From an uncultured Erysipelotrichaceae bacterium (GTDB lineage: Bacteria > Bacillota_I > Bacilli_A > Erysipelotrichales > Erysipelotrichaceae), in NCBI GenBank assembly GCA_949289855.1, contig CASEPS010000001.1, positions 1 through 64,000 of the forward strand: DNA of 64,000 nucleotides, read 5' to 3'. Shown piece by piece: positions 15,880 to 24,650 of the stretch. The notes under the pieces were generated by a model that did no database searches, was not told where the DNA came from, and saw only the letters and a list, made by a program, of their open reading frames with translations. A program made the position numbers and the translations under genes. Position 1 is the first letter of the stretch, and every line of letters starts with the position of its first letter.

Positions 15880-16488
15880 ATGGGTCAGATAAGCGTAGAA
15901 AAGAATGTCGGTGGTATTGAGGGGCTTTGTGTCATTACACCGGCTGTCCATGGCGATAACCGTGGTTATTTCATGGAGACATATAATGAAAATGACATGA
16001 AGGAAGCTGGTTTTGATATCAACTTTGTCCAGGACAACCAGTCTATGAGTACAAAAGGTGTATTGAGGGGTCTGCACTTTCAGAAACAGTATCCGCAATG
16101 CAAACTTGTCAGAGCTGTACGTGGTACGGTGTTTGATGTTGCGGTAGATCTGCGCAGTGAGTCCAAGACATATGGCAAGTGGTACGGTGTTGAACTTTCT
16201 GCCGAAAACAAGAAGCAGTTTCTGATTCCGGAAGGTTTCGCACATGGTTTCCTTGTGCTTTCTGATGAGGCAGAGTTCTGCTACAAGGTCAATGACTTCT
16301 ACCATCCAAATGATGAAGGTGGAATGGCATGGAATGACCCGGAAATTGGCATTGAATGGCCACATCTGACAGGTGAGTACAAAGGAAGTGCTTCTGCTGA
16401 TGGTTATCAGCTCGATGATGGGACACCGCTGAACCTGTCTGATAAGGACCAGAAGTGGGCAGGATTGAAGGAAACATTCAAGTTCTGA
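15880..16488 (+). CDS. rmlC: dTDP-4-dehydrorhamnose 3,5-epimerase
   Basis: Third pathway step. The cupin-fold enzyme shows RGLHFQKQYPQCKLVRAV with the catalytic histidine, followed by FDVAVDLR and EGFAHGFLVL. At 202 aa it is close to the normal 180-205 aa. It is the last gene of the operon, 1 nt after rmlA, with a T-tailed terminator 22 bp downstream. Confidence 0.95.
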   Translation: MGQISVEKNVGGIEGLCVITPAVHGDNRGYFMETYNENDMKEAGFDINFVQDNQSMSTKGVLRGLHFQKQYPQCKLVRAVRGTVFDVAVDLRSESKTYGKWYGVELSAENKKQFLIPEGFAHGFLVLSDEAEFCYKVNDFYHPNDEGGMAWNDPEIGIEWPHLTGEYKGSASADGYQLDDGTPLNLSDKDQKWAGLKETFKF

Positions 16489-16510
16489 GCATCATTTTTC
16501 AATAAAGTCT

Positions 16511-16539
16511 GAAAGGGGAGAGCAAAATGCTCTCCTTTT
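16511..16539 (+). terminator. Rho-independent terminator of rmlBDAC
   Basis: GGAGAGC (16517-16523) and GCTCTCC (16529-16535) with a 5-nt loop, followed by TTTTG. Confidence 0.85.
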
Positions 16540-16558
16540 GTGTATATGCGACACAATT

Positions 16559-16645
16559 ATTCGTTGTAAAAAGTGTAGCGTAATAACAATTTTTCGGTGT
16601 AAAAAATGTAATATTAAACATTTATTCGTTGGAAAAAGTGTTGCG
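16559..16645 (+). repeat. Three phased direct repeats upstream of the DUF4143 ATPase
   Basis: Three imperfect copies of ATTCGTTGTAAAAAGTGT lie with their TCG cores at about 16562, 16595 and 16627, a spacing of 33 and 32 bp (three helical turns). The third copy overlaps the -35 box. The phasing suggests a cooperative operator. Confidence 0.6.
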
Positions 16646-16656
16646 CAAGATATAAT
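16629..16656 (+). promoter_or_regulatory. Promoter of the DUF4143 ATPase gene
   Basis: TTGGAA (16629-16634), 16 bp, TATAAT (16651-16656). The -35 lies inside the third repeat, so a protein bound to the repeats would block RNA polymerase. Confidence 0.6.
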
Positions 16657-16674
16657 ATGTGTAGGGGTGTTCGT

Positions 16675-17985
16675 ATGTATCGGATTGCTATGGAACAACT
16701 TATCAGATGGAAAAATCAGAAGAATCGAAAGCCATTGATGATTGAGGGGGCAAGGCAGACAGGTAAAACGTGGTTAATGAAAGAGTTTGGCAGGTTGGAA
16801 TATAACGATACTGTATATATCAACTTTGATTCCAACAAAAGAATAGAAGACTTGTTTTCTTCTGATTTGAATACAGAGCGATTGATCGCAGGTTTGCAGC
16901 TGTATGCGGGGCATAAGATAGATCCAGAAAATACGTTGCTTATTTTTGATGAAATACAGGAAGTTCCCCGGGCATTGACATCTTTGAAGTATTTCTATGA
17001 AAATGCACCACAATATCAAATTGTTTGTGCCGGGTCTTTACTAGGTATTGCGTTGCATGAAGGAACTTCTTTTCCTGTTGGTAAAGTCAGCTTTCTGAAG
17101 TTGTATCCATTGTCTTATAAGGAGTTTCTGATGGCAGTTGGTCTTGAGCGTTATGCAAAATTGATCGATGAACAGGATTTTGAGATGATGACTGCGTTCA
17201 AAGAAACATATATAAGTGCCTTGAAGCAGTATTATTTTGTTGGTGGTATGCCGGAAGCAGTACAAAGTTTTGTGGATAATAAGGATTTTCAAGAGGTGCG
17301 GGAAATTCAGAAGAACATTCTTTCAGCTTACGAACAGGATTTTTCCAAACATGCACCAATTGAAATTGTGCCCAAAATCCGCATGGTATGGAATAGCATA
17401 CCTTCTCAGCTGGCTAAGGAGAATAAGAAGTTCATTTATGGAGTCGTACGTGAAGGGGCCAGGGCTAAAGACTTTGAAACAGCTATTATGTGGCTTGCGG
17501 ACTGTGGACTTGTTCATAAAGTGAGCCGCATCAACGGGGTGGGACTCCCCTTAAAAGCGTATGAGGATTTGAAGGCATTCAAATTGTTTATGGTGGATAT
17601 CGGGCTGCTTGGTTGTATGGCAGGTCTTCATGAAGAGACACTGCTCGATGGAAATGGTCTTTTTGTGGAATTTAAGGGGGCATTGTCAGAACAATATGTT
17701 TATCAACAGTTGAAAACATTGCACAATCTCAGTGTGTATTACTATACAAATGACAGAAGTTCTTGTGAAGTTGACTTTATCATCGATACTGGTGGAAAGG
17801 CTGTTCCTTTGGAAGTGAAGGCAGAAGTGAATTTGAAAGCAAAGAGTCTCAAAACGTATTGGGAAAAATATAATCCTACTATTTGTTTCCGTACTTCGTT
17901 AAGAGATTACAAAAAGGAAAGCTGGCTACTCAATTTACCACTGTATGCAATAGAAGCAATTACTGATGCGTTGAAAGATGGATGA
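16675..17985 (+). CDS. AAA_14/DUF4143 family ATP-binding protein
   Basis: The product has 436 aa. An N-terminal AAA ATPase with Walker A GARQTGKTWL (about 25), Walker B LLIFDEIQEV (about 88) and sensor CAGSLLG is followed by a C-terminal DUF4143 domain. There the segment CEVDFIID ... VPLEVKAE looks like a restriction-endonuclease fold with an E-x-K motif. The ATG at 16675 follows AGGGGTG; an earlier in-frame ATG lies directly at the end of the -10 box and is rejected. This family is common, mobile and of unsettled role. The phased repeats in its promoter suggest tight control. It forms a single-gene unit. Confidence 0.85.
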   Translation: MYRIAMEQLIRWKNQKNRKPLMIEGARQTGKTWLMKEFGRLEYNDTVYINFDSNKRIEDLFSSDLNTERLIAGLQLYAGHKIDPENTLLIFDEIQEVPRALTSLKYFYENAPQYQIVCAGSLLGIALHEGTSFPVGKVSFLKLYPLSYKEFLMAVGLERYAKLIDEQDFEMMTAFKETYISALKQYYFVGGMPEAVQSFVDNKDFQEVREIQKNILSAYEQDFSKHAPIEIVPKIRMVWNSIPSQLAKENKKFIYGVVREGARAKDFETAIMWLADCGLVHKVSRINGVGLPLKAYEDLKAFKLFMVDIGLLGCMAGLHEETLLDGNGLFVEFKGALSEQYVYQQLKTLHNLSVYYYTNDRSSCEVDFIIDTGGKAVPLEVKAEVNLKAKSLKTYWEKYNPTICFRTSLRDYKKESWLLNLPLYAIEAITDALKDG

Positions 17986-18048
17986 AAAGTTTTGTGGTTA
18001 GAAATACTATATTTTGTGTATGATGGAAGAATACAGTGAGGAAAGAAA

Positions 18049-19137
18049 ATGATCATAACGTGTACAAAGGAAATGGCAGGGAAATTGAAGACAAAAGGCA
18101 TAGAGAGATGTTCTGTTGAAGACTATGAGAAAAGTGATCCGTTTTTTAATTGGTATCTGCATTATGCTTCAATTGGCAGGCATGAGATGATATTTGCTTA
18201 CAACATGGCAACAAAGTATGTGGTAGTACTTTTGAATCTGACAAAAGCTGATGTCAAAAAGCCGGCAGATAGTCTTAAGGCTGGTATTGCGAAGGCGTTT
18301 CGCAATGAGCATGTACCAAAGGACTATATTGAGGAGTACCTTTCAAATTGCAAAGATGTGCAGCTATGTGAATGCCAGGACGAAAAGATAGAGGACACAT
18401 TGCGTATGCTGCAATTCATGATGATGCGGCGTGGGGACCCGATCATGCCTGAAGACAGGGTGCGGTGTCATTTTGTCGGTGATCCATTTATGACGGACGG
18501 AGTTCCTGCTGAAGAGATGATTCTCAGGGAGTTGTATAAGATGAGAAATCATACAATGGAGAATTACAGTAGTATGGTGCAAGTGGAAAACTATCGGTTG
18601 AAGATTACCCTGGAGTTGTTTGAACAGAAAGTATACAGAATCATTGAAATTCCTTCGGATTATTCATTTGCGATGCTGCATGATGTCATTCAGCTTGTCT
18701 TTGGCTGGGATAATGAACATCTGCATGAATTCTATACAAAGAACACACCAAAGGGGAGATGGACCAGTGAGATCATTTCACGTAATGCGGATGGTATGGA
18801 TGAAACAAGGACATATTATGAAGACAGTACGCAGTTGAAAGATATTCTTCCAGGCGCTAAGTATTGTGTATATTGGTATGACTTTGGGGATGATTGGAAA
18901 CATGATATCAAATTGCAGAAGGTGGTTGTGAATGACTGCCGTCATCCAAAGCTCATCAAGAGTGTTGGAGAAACTCCACCTGAGGATATTGGTGGTCCTT
19001 ATGGCTATGACAGGTTTCTTGAAGCTATAGAAAATGAGAATGATGAAGACCATGAAGAAATGATGGAGTGGAAAGAAGGTTGGGAGGATCATCGAAGATC
19101 AACAGAACAGATTAATCAGATTCTGAAAAGGTATTGA
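18049..19137 (+). CDS. pRiA4b ORF-3-like protein with a DUF6933-like N-terminus
   Basis: The product has 362 aa. The first 165 residues (start MIITCTKEMAGKL, then NWYLHYASIGRHEMI) resemble the DUF6933 domain. From about residue 183 a plasmid pRiA4b ORF-3 domain follows, with its landmarks FGWDNEHLHEF (about 222) and YDFGDDWKH (about 280). The family is widespread beside mobile elements; its biochemical role is unknown. AGGAAAG lies before the ATG. A second member is encoded at 20589, with an AlbA_2 regulator between the two. Both motifs are clear, so the family call is firm but the function is not. Confidence 0.78.
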   Translation: MIITCTKEMAGKLKTKGIERCSVEDYEKSDPFFNWYLHYASIGRHEMIFAYNMATKYVVVLLNLTKADVKKPADSLKAGIAKAFRNEHVPKDYIEEYLSNCKDVQLCECQDEKIEDTLRMLQFMMMRRGDPIMPEDRVRCHFVGDPFMTDGVPAEEMILRELYKMRNHTMENYSSMVQVENYRLKITLELFEQKVYRIIEIPSDYSFAMLHDVIQLVFGWDNEHLHEFYTKNTPKGRWTSEIISRNADGMDETRTYYEDSTQLKDILPGAKYCVYWYDFGDDWKHDIKLQKVVVNDCRHPKLIKSVGETPPEDIGGPYGYDRFLEAIENENDEDHEEMMEWKEGWEDHRRSTEQINQILKRY

Positions 19138-19155
19138 GAGATTTATGAGTGCATT

Positions 19156-19206
19156 CAACCGCAATTTCGGTCGTAAAATTTTACGATTGAATTTGCGGTT
19201 GTTTTC
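19156..19206 (+). terminator. Long hairpin terminator
   Basis: The arms CAACCGCAA (19156-19164) and TTGCGGTTG (19193-19201) enclose an inner palindrome TCGTAAAATTTTACGA, followed by TTTTC. Confidence 0.82.
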
Positions 19207-19245
19207 ATTCATAATACAGGAAAGAAACGAAAGGAAATATCATAT

Positions 19246-20499
19246 ATGCGCGAAACGAAAACAGTGGAGTTCAAAGAAGAAATAACAAATACATTTTTGA
19301 AAACTGTCAGTGCATTTTCTAATTATGATGGAGGCGAGATCTATTTTGGAATTGATGATGATGGAAATATCAAGGGACTTTCTGATGTGAAACAGGCATG
19401 TCTTGATATTGAAAACAAAATCAATGCGAGTATCACTCCACAGCCTGATTATACACTTGAAGTGCAAAATCAGGATAGAACGATCAAATTGATTGTGAAA
19501 AGTGGTCGAAATAAGCCATATTTGTATAAATCAAAAGCATATAGGAGAAATGATACATCTACTATTGAGGTTGATAATCTGGAGTTCTCCCGATTGATTC
19601 TTGAAGGAAAAAATGTCAAATTTGAAGATTTGCCTTGCGACCAACAAAAACTGACTTTTTATACTCTTGAAAAATTGTTAAAGGAACATATTCAGTTGGA
19701 GTCTTTTGATCAGGATACGTTGAAAACACTGAATTTGTATAACAATAATACTGGGTATACGAATGCGGCTGGTATTTTAGCAGATGAAAACCATTTCCCA
19801 GGAGTGGATATGGTCAGATTTGGAGATAGTATCAGTATTATTCTGAAGAGGGTAACTGTTGAACATGTATCTGCTTTAACGGTGTATGCAAGAGCGGTGG
19901 ATGTTTTCAGGGACTATTATCAGTATGAAATCATACAAGGTCAGGATAGAAGGGAAATGTATAAAATACCAGAGGAAGCTTTCCGGGAAGCCATAGCAAA
20001 TGCGTTAATTCACAGGGTATGGGATATGGATTCGCAAATCAGAGTTTCAATGTTTGATGACAGAGTGGAAGTGGTTTCTCCAGGAGGCCTGCCACCAGGA
20101 ATCACAGAAGATGAATATCTGGATGGAAAACTGTCTGTATTGAGGAACAGAAATCTCGCCAATGTATTTTACAGGCTCGGATTTGTTGAAGTATTTGGAA
20201 CAGGAATTGCCAGGATTAAGGAACTTTACAAGGAGAGTTTGTCACAACCGGCGTTTGAAGTATCGGAAAACACAATTCATTTAGTACTTCCTGTTGTGGA
20301 AAAGAACCTGGATCTTACTGATGATGAAAGAGCAGTGTATAAAGCATTGAGCAGAACAATGTTGAAATCAATTCGTGAAATCATGCCCAATGTAGAATTT
20401 GGGAAATCAAAAGTAACGCAGTTACTGAAAGAAATGAGTAATAAAGGTATTATCCAAATTGAAGGCAAAGGAAGGGGAACAAAATACATTCGAAAATAG
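19246..20499 (+). CDS. AlbA_2 (Schlafen-type) DNA-binding / HATPase_c_4 regulator
   Basis: The product has 417 aa. The N-terminal AlbA_2 domain starts at TVEFKEE and contains the glycine-rich core NYDGGEIYFGIDDDG. The central part has a GHKL-like ATPase segment (FREAIANALIHR near 246, GTGIARIKEL near 320). The C-terminal 60 residues look like a winged helix (FGKSKVTQLLKEMS). Such proteins are predicted transcription regulators often found in accessory islands. It has a standalone terminator upstream. Target genes are unknown; neighbours suggest local control of the island. Confidence 0.82.
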   Translation: MRETKTVEFKEEITNTFLKTVSAFSNYDGGEIYFGIDDDGNIKGLSDVKQACLDIENKINASITPQPDYTLEVQNQDRTIKLIVKSGRNKPYLYKSKAYRRNDTSTIEVDNLEFSRLILEGKNVKFEDLPCDQQKLTFYTLEKLLKEHIQLESFDQDTLKTLNLYNNNTGYTNAAGILADENHFPGVDMVRFGDSISIILKRVTVEHVSALTVYARAVDVFRDYYQYEIIQGQDRREMYKIPEEAFREAIANALIHRVWDMDSQIRVSMFDDRVEVVSPGGLPPGITEDEYLDGKLSVLRNRNLANVFYRLGFVEVFGTGIARIKELYKESLSQPAFEVSENTIHLVLPVVEKNLDLTDDERAVYKALSRTMLKSIREIMPNVEFGKSKVTQLLKEMSNKGIIQIEGKGRGTKYIRK

Positions 20500-20588
20500 T
20501 AACTGATTTCGATTGATAACGGACATAAATCCGGTCGTAATAATCTGTGATTTCTGTGATAATGATGAAGAAGGAAGAGGAAAAGGAT

Positions 20589-21875
20589 ATGGAAAACAGG
20601 AATGTAAATCCGGAAACATTGCGATTGAATAATATGGACGATGTGAAATATAAGCATATCAATCCATTACGATTGCATTTGGAGCTGGTTAATGATGATA
20701 GGGATGGTGAGGTTGAGACGGTATTTCATACTCTTGGCGATGTACACTATGGAAATACAATTTCCCGGGATGTCATTGTGCCGGATGATATGCAGTTATG
20801 GGCATTGCATTATATGATTCAGCCTTGTTTTGGCTGGCAGAACTCCCATTTGCATCGTTTTTCTTTGCCAGAAGAACAGTTCTTTAAAATTACCGATGAC
20901 AAAATGGGAAATCATGCCGCATTGACAGGTGTTGTGTTCCGGTGTCTCTGGATGGATGAGAATGCACGATTCTGGAATGATGACTATGAAGCAGGCATGA
21001 ATAGCAAGGCGTGGCTGAGACGCAAGTACAAAGGACCATACAGATCACAATGTTATGAAGAAAGTATTACGCAAAGTACACTGGACCTTGCAAGACTGCG
21101 TGCTATGTATAACCACATTGAAACGGAATATGAAAAAGGGGAAGACTGGGAGTGGTATGGATTTCCTGAAATCATCAGTGCAAAGGAATATGCAAAGTTG
21201 AAGGATATGCCAGAAGAGTGGTATGAAAAAGAAGAATTTGGCAGGAAGCACAAAGTGTGCAGAAAGGTATTTGCATTTGATGATATTCCGCTATCTGCAG
21301 CATTTATGTTTGGTGATTATATTCCTGATGAACTTCTTGAAAGATTGCGGATAAAAGATGTGCTTTCGGTACATCAGGGTGGATTGGATGCACCAATACA
21401 AGAGGAACTTCCAACCTGCTTTGAAGATGTGTTCACCATTGATATGCAGAAGGATATTTCAATGTGCCTCAATGATGATGAGGATCATCAGCCTGTTATT
21501 CATCCTTTGACGGATACATTGGAGTATTTCTATGACTATGGTGATGGATGGCAGCTGAAGATCACAGCTTGCACAAGTGTGGAGGATCTTTTGGAAAGTG
21601 GAAGATTGACCATGGAAGAGCTTGAAGAAGCAGTACATACTGTCTATTCGAAATACTGTCCTGTATGTATTGGTCAGGATGGGTATAATCTCATGGATGA
21701 TGTTGGTGGTATAGGTGGATATCTCCGCTTTTTGAGAAGTGTTTTCAGAGATGCGGATATGGATGACGATGATGGCTATATCTTTGGTGAGTATGAAAAC
21801 AAAAGAGAATCACTTGCCTGGGCAAGGATGATGGGATGGACAAAGACAAAGCATAAGAATAAGAACGTCCTGTAA
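20589..21875 (+). CDS. pRiA4b ORF-3-like protein, second member
   Basis: The product has 428 aa. It carries the pRiA4b landmarks CFGWQNSHLHRF early (about residue 80) and YFYDYGDGWQLKI about two thirds in. A C-terminal segment includes CPVCIGQDGYNLMDDVGG, a possible metal or structural Cys-x2-Cys. The start at 20589 follows AGGAAGAGGAAAAGG; an ATG at 20562 has no ribosome site. It shares the second-half plan with the 18049 protein but has a different N-terminus. Function unknown. Confidence 0.75.
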   Translation: MENRNVNPETLRLNNMDDVKYKHINPLRLHLELVNDDRDGEVETVFHTLGDVHYGNTISRDVIVPDDMQLWALHYMIQPCFGWQNSHLHRFSLPEEQFFKITDDKMGNHAALTGVVFRCLWMDENARFWNDDYEAGMNSKAWLRRKYKGPYRSQCYEESITQSTLDLARLRAMYNHIETEYEKGEDWEWYGFPEIISAKEYAKLKDMPEEWYEKEEFGRKHKVCRKVFAFDDIPLSAAFMFGDYIPDELLERLRIKDVLSVHQGGLDAPIQEELPTCFEDVFTIDMQKDISMCLNDDEDHQPVIHPLTDTLEYFYDYGDGWQLKITACTSVEDLLESGRLTMEELEEAVHTVYSKYCPVCIGQDGYNLMDDVGGIGGYLRFLRSVFRDADMDDDDGYIFGEYENKRESLAWARMMGWTKTKHKNKNVL

Positions 21876-21885
21876 TACAATCATC

Positions 21886-21921
21886 AATGATCTGGAGGAA
21901 ACTCTGGATCATTTTCTTTTT
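21886..21921 (+). terminator. Rho-independent terminator
   Basis: AATGATC (21886-21892) pairs with GATCATT (21907-21913) around an imperfect inner stem and GAAA loop, followed by TTTCTTTTT. It closes the second pRiA4b-like gene. Confidence 0.72.
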
Positions 21922-22078
21922 GACAGGAATATGAAATTGGAACTGCAGGGCGAAATCTGGAAATGATTTACTCCTTGGAAACAATTGTCTATTGTAATCA
22001 TTTCAATTACGAACAAAAATATATTGATTATTCATGACGGTGTTATATAAATTATATAATGATACGAAGGTTATATGG

Positions 22079-23314
22079 ATGGGGCTGTTTGGAATGTTAT
22101 TGCAGTTTTCTGTAGAGAATTTTAAATCATTCAAGGATAAAGCAATTCTTTCATTAGAAGCATCTTCCGATAAAGAGCTGCTGGATCATGTACTGAATAA
22201 TGAAAAAGACAGGTACTTAAAATCAGTTGTACTATTTGGAGGGAATGCTGCAGGGAAAAGCAACATATTCCAGGCTTTGACAGCAGCGATATTTCTGGTG
22301 CGTCAGTCAAATGGCAGACAATATGGTGCTCCTTTGGTGCAGATAGTTCCGTTCAGATTTGATGAATGTAGTGCAGGTAAAGCATCTTCTTTTGAGTTTG
22401 TCTTTTCCACCAATGGCAGAAAGTATATCTATGGTTTTTCTGCTACACGTGAGATGGTAGTTGAAGAGTACTTGTATGTTTTTAACTCTTCAAGGGTTTC
22501 AGTGGTGTTTGGAAGAACGAATACAAATGAGTATCGTTTTACATCTCCAATAATCAGGAAGAGATTGTTTCCTCTTGTAGAGCGGAATACGGAGAACAAA
22601 CTGTTCCTTGCGACTGCATGGCACGCGGAGGATACACGGGATGCATATATGTGGTTTGAGCAGATGATTAATACATATTCTTGCGACCATGAACAATTGT
22701 TAAGTCAGACAATCGAAATGTATGAACAGGATGATCCTTCTCTTCATCGCTTTGCATGTCAATTGTTTCAGGAAACGGATACGCAGATTATTGATTATGA
22801 GATCATATCCAAGCCAACAGTGATGCTTGGATACCAAATTGGAACACTGAATCGTATTGAGAAAGATGGAGAAGAAAGGATTTACCGATTGCCATTAGAG
22901 AAGGAATCAAAAGGTGTGCAATGGTTGTTTGCCTTTGCGCCTGTATTGAAGAAAGCTTTTGAAACTGGTGGAGTGTTATGTATTGATGATTTTGGTACAA
23001 ATCTTCATCCACTTCTTGTGAAATATCTGGTATCTCTGTTTCATAATCCCGATGTTAACAAAGCAAATGTACAACTGGTTATTTCAACACATGCAATGAT
23101 ATTAATGTCACCGGAGGTGCTGAGAAGAGATCAAATCTATTACGTGGAAAAGGATTATCAGAATGGAGAATCTGAACTGTTTTCCCTGGATGATTTTTCG
23201 AAACGCGAAGGAGAAGATTATCGAAAGTCATATCTTCTGGGCAGGTTTGGAGCGGTACCATATATTGTTGATGCGCAGATTTCAGGATTAATTACTGCCA
23301 AAAGTACAAAATAG
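22079..23314 (+). CDS. AAA15/OLD-like ATPase
   Basis: The product has 411 aa. An SMC/ABC-type ATPase starting MLLQFSVENFKSFKD has Walker A GGNAAGKSN (about 55), a Walker B-like segment CIDDFGTNLHPLL (about 302) and the STHAMILM switch (about 336). No TOPRIM nuclease domain follows, so it resembles the ATPase halves of two-component defence systems. The ATG at 22079 has GAAGG 8 nt upstream; ATG 22094 is the alternative. Only 58 bp separate it from a second, distantly related ATPase gene, so they may be cotranscribed. A defence role is inference from family and position. Confidence 0.78.
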   Translation: MGLFGMLLQFSVENFKSFKDKAILSLEASSDKELLDHVLNNEKDRYLKSVVLFGGNAAGKSNIFQALTAAIFLVRQSNGRQYGAPLVQIVPFRFDECSAGKASSFEFVFSTNGRKYIYGFSATREMVVEEYLYVFNSSRVSVVFGRTNTNEYRFTSPIIRKRLFPLVERNTENKLFLATAWHAEDTRDAYMWFEQMINTYSCDHEQLLSQTIEMYEQDDPSLHRFACQLFQETDTQIIDYEIISKPTVMLGYQIGTLNRIEKDGEERIYRLPLEKESKGVQWLFAFAPVLKKAFETGGVLCIDDFGTNLHPLLVKYLVSLFHNPDVNKANVQLVISTHAMILMSPEVLRRDQIYYVEKDYQNGESELFSLDDFSKREGEDYRKSYLLGRFGAVPYIVDAQISGLITAKSTK

Positions 23315-23372
23315 AATAGGTGAATCATGTCTTTTCGGTTAATATAAGACTGTAGAGAGAACAGGTGAAGTA

Positions 23373-24650
23373 ATGAAGATTAAATTGTGCAATATTGGTA
23401 AGATTCAAAATACAGAAGTAACAATTGATGGCATTACTGTGATTGCTGGGGAGAATAATACCGGTAAAAGTACGGTGAGTAAGGCGTTGTATGCCATGTT
23501 TAACAGTTTTTATCAGGTTCAAAAACAAATCAAAGATAATAAGTACTTAAGTATTTCGGATAGTATTCAGAGGCTGCTTTTCCATAATGAATTAGATGAT
23601 ATTTCCTTTTTTGAGTTTGAAGATACAATTAATCAATTGCTTAATGAAGACAAACAGAAACAAATTAAAAGCAATAGCGCTGAAATAAAGGAAATGTTAA
23701 ATTCTTTAGTTCATCAAAGTACTTTTTTCAATCAAGATATATCAGATGAAATTTCAGAAGTTTCATCAAGAATACAAGATGTTTTAAGTGTATCAGATGA
23801 AGAAATAATCCGTACGATGCTGACAAATAAACTGCTTGCAGAATTTAAAGGACAGATCTGTAATGTGTTTACAGAAAAGACTGGCAGCATAGAGCTTGAC
23901 ATAAGACAGCAAAAAGTAGTAGCAACGATTCATAATGATATCGTTGAGGAAACGGCAGGGATTAAAGATTTTTCCTTACTTACGGAAGCCGTGTATATTG
24001 ATGATCCATTTGTTCTGGATGGATACGGTTTTACAAGAGGAAAAATAAGGAATCGAAGATATTCTGATCATAGAAATGATATTCAAAGAAAGTTATGGAG
24101 ATCAGATCAAAATAAAAATGTGGTCGATGAAATAATCACAAAGAGGCATTTTGATCAAATCTATCAAATGATTTCATCAGTATGTGATGGGGATATGATC
24201 ATTAACCAAAGAGGAGAAGCAGTGTATCGCAGATCAGATAATGATAAATCTTTGGATATCAGGAATTTGTCATCTGGTTTAAAGACTTTCGTGATTTTGA
24301 AGACACTCTTTGAAAATGGTGTGATTGAAAACAAAGGGACTATTATTCTGGATGAACCTGAGATTCACCTTCACCCACAATGGCAGTTATTATTTGCTGA
24401 ATTAATTGTTCTCTTGCAACAACAATTTGATATTCATATTCTTTTGAATACACATAGTCCATATTTTCTGCGTGCTTTGCAGGTATATGCCGGTAAATAC
24501 GGGATTGCTGACAGATGCAGATATTATCTTGCAGAATCAAATGGTGAATCTGCACAAATCAATGAGGTTTCAGATAACATTGAAAAGATTTATAAGAAGT
24601 TGTACAGACCATTGCAGGACCTGGAAAACGTGGAGTGGAATGATGATTGA
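23373..24650 (+). CDS. AAA15/OLD-like ATPase partnered with a nuclease-like gene
   Basis: The product has 425 aa. Walker A GENNTGKST lies at residues 26-34, a signature-like SSGLKTF near 299, Walker B LDEPEIHLHP near 326 and the LNTHSPYF switch near 357. The middle 200 residues are helical and charged, in the place of the SMC coiled arm. It overlaps the following small gene by 8 bp, implying translational coupling and a complex. AGGTGA precedes the ATG. The coupled PD-(D/E)xK-like protein makes this pair look like Septu- or PARIS-type ATPase/effector systems with a different effector; that comparison is inference. Confidence 0.8.
   Translation: MKIKLCNIGKIQNTEVTIDGITVIAGENNTGKSTVSKALYAMFNSFYQVQKQIKDNKYLSISDSIQRLLFHNELDDISFFEFEDTINQLLNEDKQKQIKSNSAEIKEMLNSLVHQSTFFNQDISDEISEVSSRIQDVLSVSDEEIIRTMLTNKLLAEFKGQICNVFTEKTGSIELDIRQQKVVATIHNDIVEETAGIKDFSLLTEAVYIDDPFVLDGYGFTRGKIRNRRYSDHRNDIQRKLWRSDQNKNVVDEIITKRHFDQIYQMISSVCDGDMIINQRGEAVYRRSDNDKSLDIRNLSSGLKTFVILKTLFENGVIENKGTIILDEPEIHLHPQWQLLFAELIVLLQQQFDIHILLNTHSPYFLRALQVYAGKYGIADRCRYYLAESNGESAQINEVSDNIEKIYKKLYRPLQDLENVEWNDD

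Noticed and set aside
16559-16645. CRISPR array
   Set aside because: Only three imperfect units with 10-bp gaps and no spacers of constant size; a promoter follows directly.
19156-19206. Inverted repeat of a mobile element
   Set aside because: The arms lie next to each other with a T-run behind them and 19 bp after a stop codon, so it is a terminator.
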